Positions 31,814 to 35,853 of a stretch of DNA of 35,853 nt are shown piece by piece (the first letter of the stretch is position 1; each line of letters starts with the position of its first letter). Under the pieces are notes generated by a model. It ran no database searches. It saw only the letters and a list, made by a program, of their open reading frames with translations, and was not told the DNA's origin. The position numbers and the translations under genes were made by a program. The DNA lies in NCBI RefSeq assembly GCF_020176795.1, contig NZ_JAIUKE010000053.1:1-35853 (forward strand). The letters are read 5' to 3'. Source of the DNA: Streptomyces sp. 8L (GTDB lineage Bacteria > Actinomycetota > Actinomycetes > Streptomycetales > Streptomycetaceae).

Positions 31814-31855
31814 GATATAAGTTCCGCAATCGTTTGTGGAAAGGTTTGCGCAAAC
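31814..31855 (-). promoter_or_regulatory. Promoter of maoC-GH88 with two LacI-type operators
   Basis: On the minus strand TTTCCA (31842-31837) and TATATC (31819-31814) are 17 bp apart. A 16-bp imperfect palindrome with a central CG, CCGCAATCGTTTGTGG (31824-31839), covers the spacer and part of the -35. A perfect palindrome GTTTGCGCAAAC (31844-31855) lies just upstream. Both look like LacI/GalR-family operators and fit repression by the divergent LacI gene. From 31856 to 32052 there is only the leader of that gene. Confidence 0.55.
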
Positions 31856-32052
31856 GTCACCGCGGTTCGGGACCTCGGCACCGCACAACAGACCGGCAGA
31901 ACGGAAGCGCCCGGCGGCACCACACCCGCGCCGCCCGGGCCGCACGGCGAAGCCGCCCACACCACGGTGGCGGACCACAAAACACACCGCGGAGCCGTAC
32001 GAGGCGGCCCCGCACCGCAACCGCACCAGGAACCCACAGAGTGGAGATGGCG

Positions 32053-33075
32053 ATGCCCGCAAACCGGGTCAGTGCCCGCGACGTCGCGGAGCGTGCCGGC
32101 GTCTCGGTCACGACGGTGTCCCGCGTCATGAACGACAAGGGCGGCGAGCTGACACCCGAGACCCGTGAACGCGTACGCGCCGCCGCCCGCGAGCTCGGCT
32201 ATCGGGCCCACCCCGCCGCCGTCGCGCTGCGGGGCGGCCGTACGGGCGTCCTCGGCCTGGTGGTCCCCGACCTCGGGGACCAGTACTTCCAGCAGATCGC
32301 CCGGGGCGTCGAGGACGCCAGCCATCCGCAGGGGTACGGCATCGTCTTCTGCAACACCGACCGGGACATCGAGCGGGAGAACGAGGCCATCGACCTCCTG
32401 CTGGCCAAGCGCGTCGACGGGATCGTGTTCTGCGGCGGCGGGCTCGGGGACGACGCGCACCTGGCAGGCCGGGACTGGTTCGGCACCAGCGTCGTCACCA
32501 TCGGGCCCCACCTGTCCGACTTCCCGGCCGTTACCGTGGACGACACGGGCGCCATCCGCGCGATGGTCGCCCACCTCGCCGACATGGGCAGACGCCGGAT
32601 TCTGTGCGTGGCGGGCAAGGAGGACTGGCTCGTCGTACGGACCCGGCTCGCGGCCTACCGCGCGGCCGTGGCCGAGCTGGGTCTCGACCAGGACCCGGCA
32701 CTGGTCGACTTCGCCGGTTTCACCGCGGACGACGGCCGCGCCGCCGTCGAACGCGCCCTCGACGGCGGAGTCGGCTTCGACGCGGTCCTGGCCTTCAACG
32801 ACTACGGCGCGCTCGGCGCCATCGACGCGCTGCTCCGGCGGGGGCTCTCGGTCCCCGGCGACGTCGCAGTCTCCGGCTGCGACGACATCGACTTCGCCGT
32901 CTTCGCCCGGGTGCCGCTGACCAGCCTGCGGTTCCAGAGCTACGCGATGGGACGGGCCGCGGTGCGGCTGTTCGCCGGGGACCGGAGCGAGGAACCGCGG
33001 TTCGGCTACGAGCTGCGCGTCCGGGCGAGTACGGCGCCCCTCACGAAGCCCGCACAACCGACGGAGGCACGATGA
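32053..33075 (+). CDS. LacI/GalR-family transcriptional regulator
   Basis: The 340-residue product has the N-terminal LacI HTH (SARDVAERAGVSVTTVSRVMN), a hinge helix (AHPAAVALRGGRTG) and a periplasmic-binding-protein-like sensor domain (GLVVPDLGDQYFQQIARGV ... SGCDDIDFAVFARVPLTSL, in part). ATG at 32053 has GTGGAG 6 nt upstream; the longer frame from 31792 runs through the promoter. It very likely represses both divergent transcripts through the palindromes at 31824-31855; the effector would be a sugar acid or related metabolite. Its stop overlaps the CoA-transferase start (ATGATG). Confidence 0.9.
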   Translation: MPANRVSARDVAERAGVSVTTVSRVMNDKGGELTPETRERVRAAARELGYRAHPAAVALRGGRTGVLGLVVPDLGDQYFQQIARGVEDASHPQGYGIVFCNTDRDIERENEAIDLLLAKRVDGIVFCGGGLGDDAHLAGRDWFGTSVVTIGPHLSDFPAVTVDDTGAIRAMVAHLADMGRRRILCVAGKEDWLVVRTRLAAYRAAVAELGLDQDPALVDFAGFTADDGRAAVERALDGGVGFDAVLAFNDYGALGAIDALLRRGLSVPGDVAVSGCDDIDFAVFARVPLTSLRFQSYAMGRAAVRLFAGDRSEEPRFGYELRVRASTAPLTKPAQPTEAR

Positions 33076-34353
33076 TGCTCGAAGGCACCCGGGTGTTGAG
33101 CTTCACCCACTACTTGCAGGGGCCGTCCGCCTCGCAGATCCTCGGGGACCTCGGCGCCGACGTCGTCAAGGTCGAGCGCCCGGGCGGCGCGTGGGAGCGC
33201 GGCTGGGCGGGGGCGCGCGCGTTCCTGAACGAGGAGAGCGTCTTCTTCCTCTCGGCCGGCCGCAACCAGCGCAACATCGTCGTGGACCTGCGGCACGAGG
33301 ACGGCCGGGCGGTGCTGCGCAAGTTGGCGTGCGAGGTCGACGCCGTGGTCGAGAACTACCGCCCCGGCGTCCTGGACAAGTACGGGCTCGGCTACGAAGA
33401 CCTGCGCCGCGACAACCCCCGGCTCGTCTACTGCTCGCTCACCGGGTTCGGCTCCACGGGACCGCGCCGCGACGACCCGGGCCAGGACCTGCTCGTCCAG
33501 GCCGTCAGCGGCCTGGCCTCCATCACCGGGCGGGCCGGCCCCCCCCCCACCCCGGTCGGCACGTCCGTCGTGGACCAGCACGGCGCGGTGCTCGGCGCCC
33601 TCGGCATCCTCGCCGCCCTGCTGAAGGCCCGGCGCACCGGCGAGGGCACCCATGTACGGGGCAACCTGCTGGACAGCGCGCTCGACCTCCAGATCGAGTC
33701 CCTCGCCTACCACCTCAACGGCGAACGCCTGCACCCCAGGAGCGCCGCCGGTGTGGCGACCACCTTCCACCCCGCCCCGTACGGCGTCTTCGCCGTCAGC
33801 GACGGTCACCTGTGCCTCTCCCTGGTCTCCTCGAAGCAGCTGGCGGAGGTCTTCGACGACCCCGCGTTCACCGGCTACGACCAGAACGATCCCGCCGACC
33901 GGGAGGCCCTGACCCGGCTGATCGCCGACCGGCTGGCCGCCGGCACGTCGGCCCAGTGGTCCGCCCGGTTCGCCGCGCACGGCGTGTGGTCCACGGCCGT
34001 GGCCGACTACCGGGCGGTGGGGGGGGGCCCCCCCCCCGGGGCCCCCCCCCGCCAGAAAACACAGGGGCCCCGCCCCCGGGGGGGGCGCGGGGCGGGGGGG
34101 GGGGCCCCCCCCCCCCCCCCCCCCCCACAACGAGTCCATCATCAGCTTCGACCACCCCGGTGCGGGACCGGTACGCGTGGTGGGGCACCCCCTGACCTAC
34201 GACGGTGAGCGTCCCGGCGTGCGGCGCGTGCCGCCCGCCCTCGGACAGGACACCGACGAGGTCCTCAGCGAGCTCGGTCTCACCGAAGGCGAACGCCGTC
34301 GGCTGCGCCGGTCCGGCGCCTTCGGCCCGGTCCCGCCGAGCGGGAGGACCTGA
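33075..34353 (+). CDS. Class III (CaiB/BaiF) CoA-transferase, interrupted by a G/C artefact
   Basis: The N-terminal 315 residues match family III CoA-transferases: LSFTHYLQGPSASQILGDLGADVVKVE (in part), RNQRNIVVDLRH, VENYRPGVLDKYGLGYEDLR, YCSLTGFGSTGP and LLDSALDLQIE with probable nucleophile Asp200. At 34019-34126 the frame enters an artefact block. The true C-terminus resumes in another frame at 34126 (HNESIISFDHPGAGPVRVVG) and ends at the TGA at 34351-34353. The real gene is probably intact. It moves CoA between organic acids. ATG 33075 has GGAGG 7 nt upstream; ATG 33072 is an alternative. Confidence 0.85.
34019..34126. other. Low-complexity G/C block inside the CoA-transferase gene
   Basis: About 108 bp of G and C runs with one short A-containing island (CAGAAAACACAGG) break the CoA-transferase frame. 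Family proteins have only about 7-10 residues between the flanking segments. It looks like a bad contig join or misread bases. Confidence 0.8.
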
Positions 34354-34409
34354 CCCTCTCTTCCGGGCGAAGGCCCCGGCCCGCCCGGCACACCCATCCG
34401 GAGGTCCAA

Positions 34410-35712
34410 GTGGCAATGGCGCAACGCGGCCCCGCAGAGCGACGACGTGCGGTCGTCTCGGGCACGCTCGGCTCCAGCGTCGAGTGGTACGACTTCTACC
34501 TCTACGGCGTCGCCGCCGCAGTCATCTTCAACAAGCAGTTCTTCCCGTCCGGCACCAGTCCCTACGTCGCCACCCTGCTCGCCTTCAGCACCTACGCCGT
34601 CGGCTTCGTCGCCCGCCCGCTCGGCGGCATCATCTTCGGCCACTTCGGCGACCGGCTCGGCCGCAAGCGCGCGCTGATCGTGTCCCTGCTGATGATGGGC
34701 ACCGCGACCTTCCTGGTCGGCTGCATGCCCACCTACGCGACCATCGGCGTCGCCGCACCGGTGATCCTCACCGTGCTGCGGTTCATCCAGGGCATCGGCG
34801 TGGGCGGCGAGTGGGCCGGCGCCACCCTGATGGTGACCGAGCAGGTCCCGCCCGAGCGGCGCGGCTTCGTGGGCGGCCTGCCCCAGGTCGGCGTCGCCTT
34901 CGGCGCCCTCAGCTCGAACGGCCTGTACAGCATCGTCAGCACGGTGATGGACCACGACGCGTTCAACTCCTGGGGCTGGCGGCTGCCGTTCCTGTTCTCC
35001 GCGGTGCTCGTCGCCACCGGACTCTACGTCCGGCTGAGCCTGATGGAGTCGCCGGTCTTCCTGGAGATGCGCGGCCAGGGCAAGATCGAACGCCTGCCCG
35101 TCCTGACCGCGATCAGGGAACACCCCCTGACCATCCTGCGGGTCGCCGGCATCCGTGTCGCCGACATCGGCAACTACTACGTGTGGACCAGCTTCATGCT
35201 GTCCTACGCGGTCTCCATCGGGCTGAGCCAGAACCACATCCTCGTGCCCACCCTGGTGGTCTCGGGACTCTCCCTGCTGACCATCCCCCTGTGGGGCTAC
35301 GTGTCCGACCGGATCGGGCGCCGCGGCACCATCTGGCTCGGCGCCCTCGCCATGGCGGTCATCGCCTTCCCGTTCCTGTGGGCCGTGCAGCACGGCAACC
35401 TCGCCGTCATCCTCGTCACCCTCATGGTCGGTGTGAACATCGGCCGGGACGCCTGCTACGGCCCCCAGGCGGCGTACTTCACCGAACTGTTCCCCGCCCA
35501 CATCCGCTACAGCGGCGCCTCACTCGGCCCCCAGCTCGCGTCGATCTTCGGCGGCTGCGCACCGCTCATCGCGACCGCGCTGGCCGGCCCGGACAACACC
35601 CGTGTCGGCCTGGTCGCGGGGCTCGTCGTCGTCATGTCCGTGGTGACGGCCGTGTCTTCTGCGGTCAGCAGGGAGACCGCGATCGCGAAGACCGGCTTCG
35701 ACTCGACCCTGT
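34410..35712 (+). CDS. MHS-family MFS metabolite:H+ symporter (3' end lost)
   Basis: The visible 434 residues are a 12-TM MFS protein of the metabolite:H+ symporter subfamily (ShiA/ProP-like). Visible are SSVEWYDFYLYG in TM1, FGHFGDRLGRKR in loop 2-3, GIGVGGEWAGATL in TM4-5, PERRGF, and SDRIGRRGTIWLG in loop 8-9. Members import dicarboxylates, aromatic acids, shikimate or betaines with protons. GTG at 34410 has GGAGG 5 nt upstream; ATG at 34416 is an alternative. It follows the CoA-transferase by 56 bp and is probably its substrate importer. The frame stays open to the window edge, but sequence after about 35712 is artefact. Confidence 0.92.
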
Positions 35713-35853
35713 CCCCCCCCCCCGCGCCGGGGGGCGCCCCCCCCCCCGGGGGGCCCCCCGCCCCCGCGGGGGGGGGGCGCCCCGGGGGGGGCCCCCGCCC
35801 CCCCCGCCGCCGGGGGGGGGGGCGCGCGGCGCGCGAGGCCGCTGGGCCGTTGG
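35713..35853. other. Low-complexity G/C block at the contig edge
   Basis: Runs of C and G replace the normal end of the MFS gene. It has the same character as 1-113 and 34019-34126 and is read as an artefact. Confidence 0.8.

Noticed and set aside
31792..32052. LacI protein extended at the N-terminus
   Set aside because: The extension is basic low-complexity sequence translated from the divergent promoter, and the HTH normally starts within a few residues of the N-terminus.

Overview
The window is a high-GC, GC3-rich segment of an actinobacterial chromosome, most likely Streptomyces or a close relative. The evidence is the codon usage, the frequent GTG starts, the Streptomyces-type families (DUF2180, DUF3040, AsnB, EttA, F420-type PPOX and LLM oxidoreductases) and the dense short operons with ATGA/GTGA overlaps. 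Both ends and one internal block (34019-34126) are almost pure G/C runs. They look like assembly or sequencing artefacts, not biology.

Region 1 (278-7633) is reductive pyrimidine or hydantoin catabolism: a PPOX-fold protein, a beta-ureidopropionase-type amidohydrolase, a class III aminotransferase and a dihydropyrimidinase. A divergent HxlR regulator/SDR pair follows, then an F420/flavin LLM-class oxidoreductase. Region 2 (7605-11298) holds asnB and a lipoate-protein ligase, with several tandem-repeat tracts (20-21 bp, 5 bp, 14 bp and 34 bp units) in the gaps.

Region 3 (11545-19526, minus strand) is the most striking part. It is a six-gene membrane complex homologous to hydrogenase-4/formate hydrogenlyase (HyfC-HyfE-HyfF-HycE-HyfI-HyfB-like), followed by a universal stress protein gene. 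The ion-pump subunits look intact. The HycE-like subunit has lost all four NiFe cysteines, and the HyfI-like subunit has lost three of the four proximal-cluster cysteines. It is therefore not a hydrogenase but an energy-converting-hydrogenase-related (Ehr-type) complex of unknown reaction. A divergent gene next to it encodes a protein with four helix-turn-helix repeats.

Region 4 (20070-29942) is a set of small stress or metabolic genes: a NUDIX hydrolase, a DUF211-VIT/CCC1-like pair, DUF2180 with a catalytically degenerate pyrophosphatase-like protein, and DUF3040. A compact operon follows with a genuine inorganic pyrophosphatase, an unusual phosphoglycerate mutase and an enolase, and then an EttA-type ABC-F protein. 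Together these suggest energy, PPi and PEP management under stress (inference).

Region 5 (30115 to the end) is a LacI-regulated catabolic cluster. A GH88 unsaturated glucuronyl hydrolase and a MaoC hydratase lie on the minus strand. A LacI regulator, a class III CoA-transferase (broken by the artefact block) and an MHS-type MFS transporter (cut by the window end) lie on the plus strand. The divergent promoter carries two palindromic operators.
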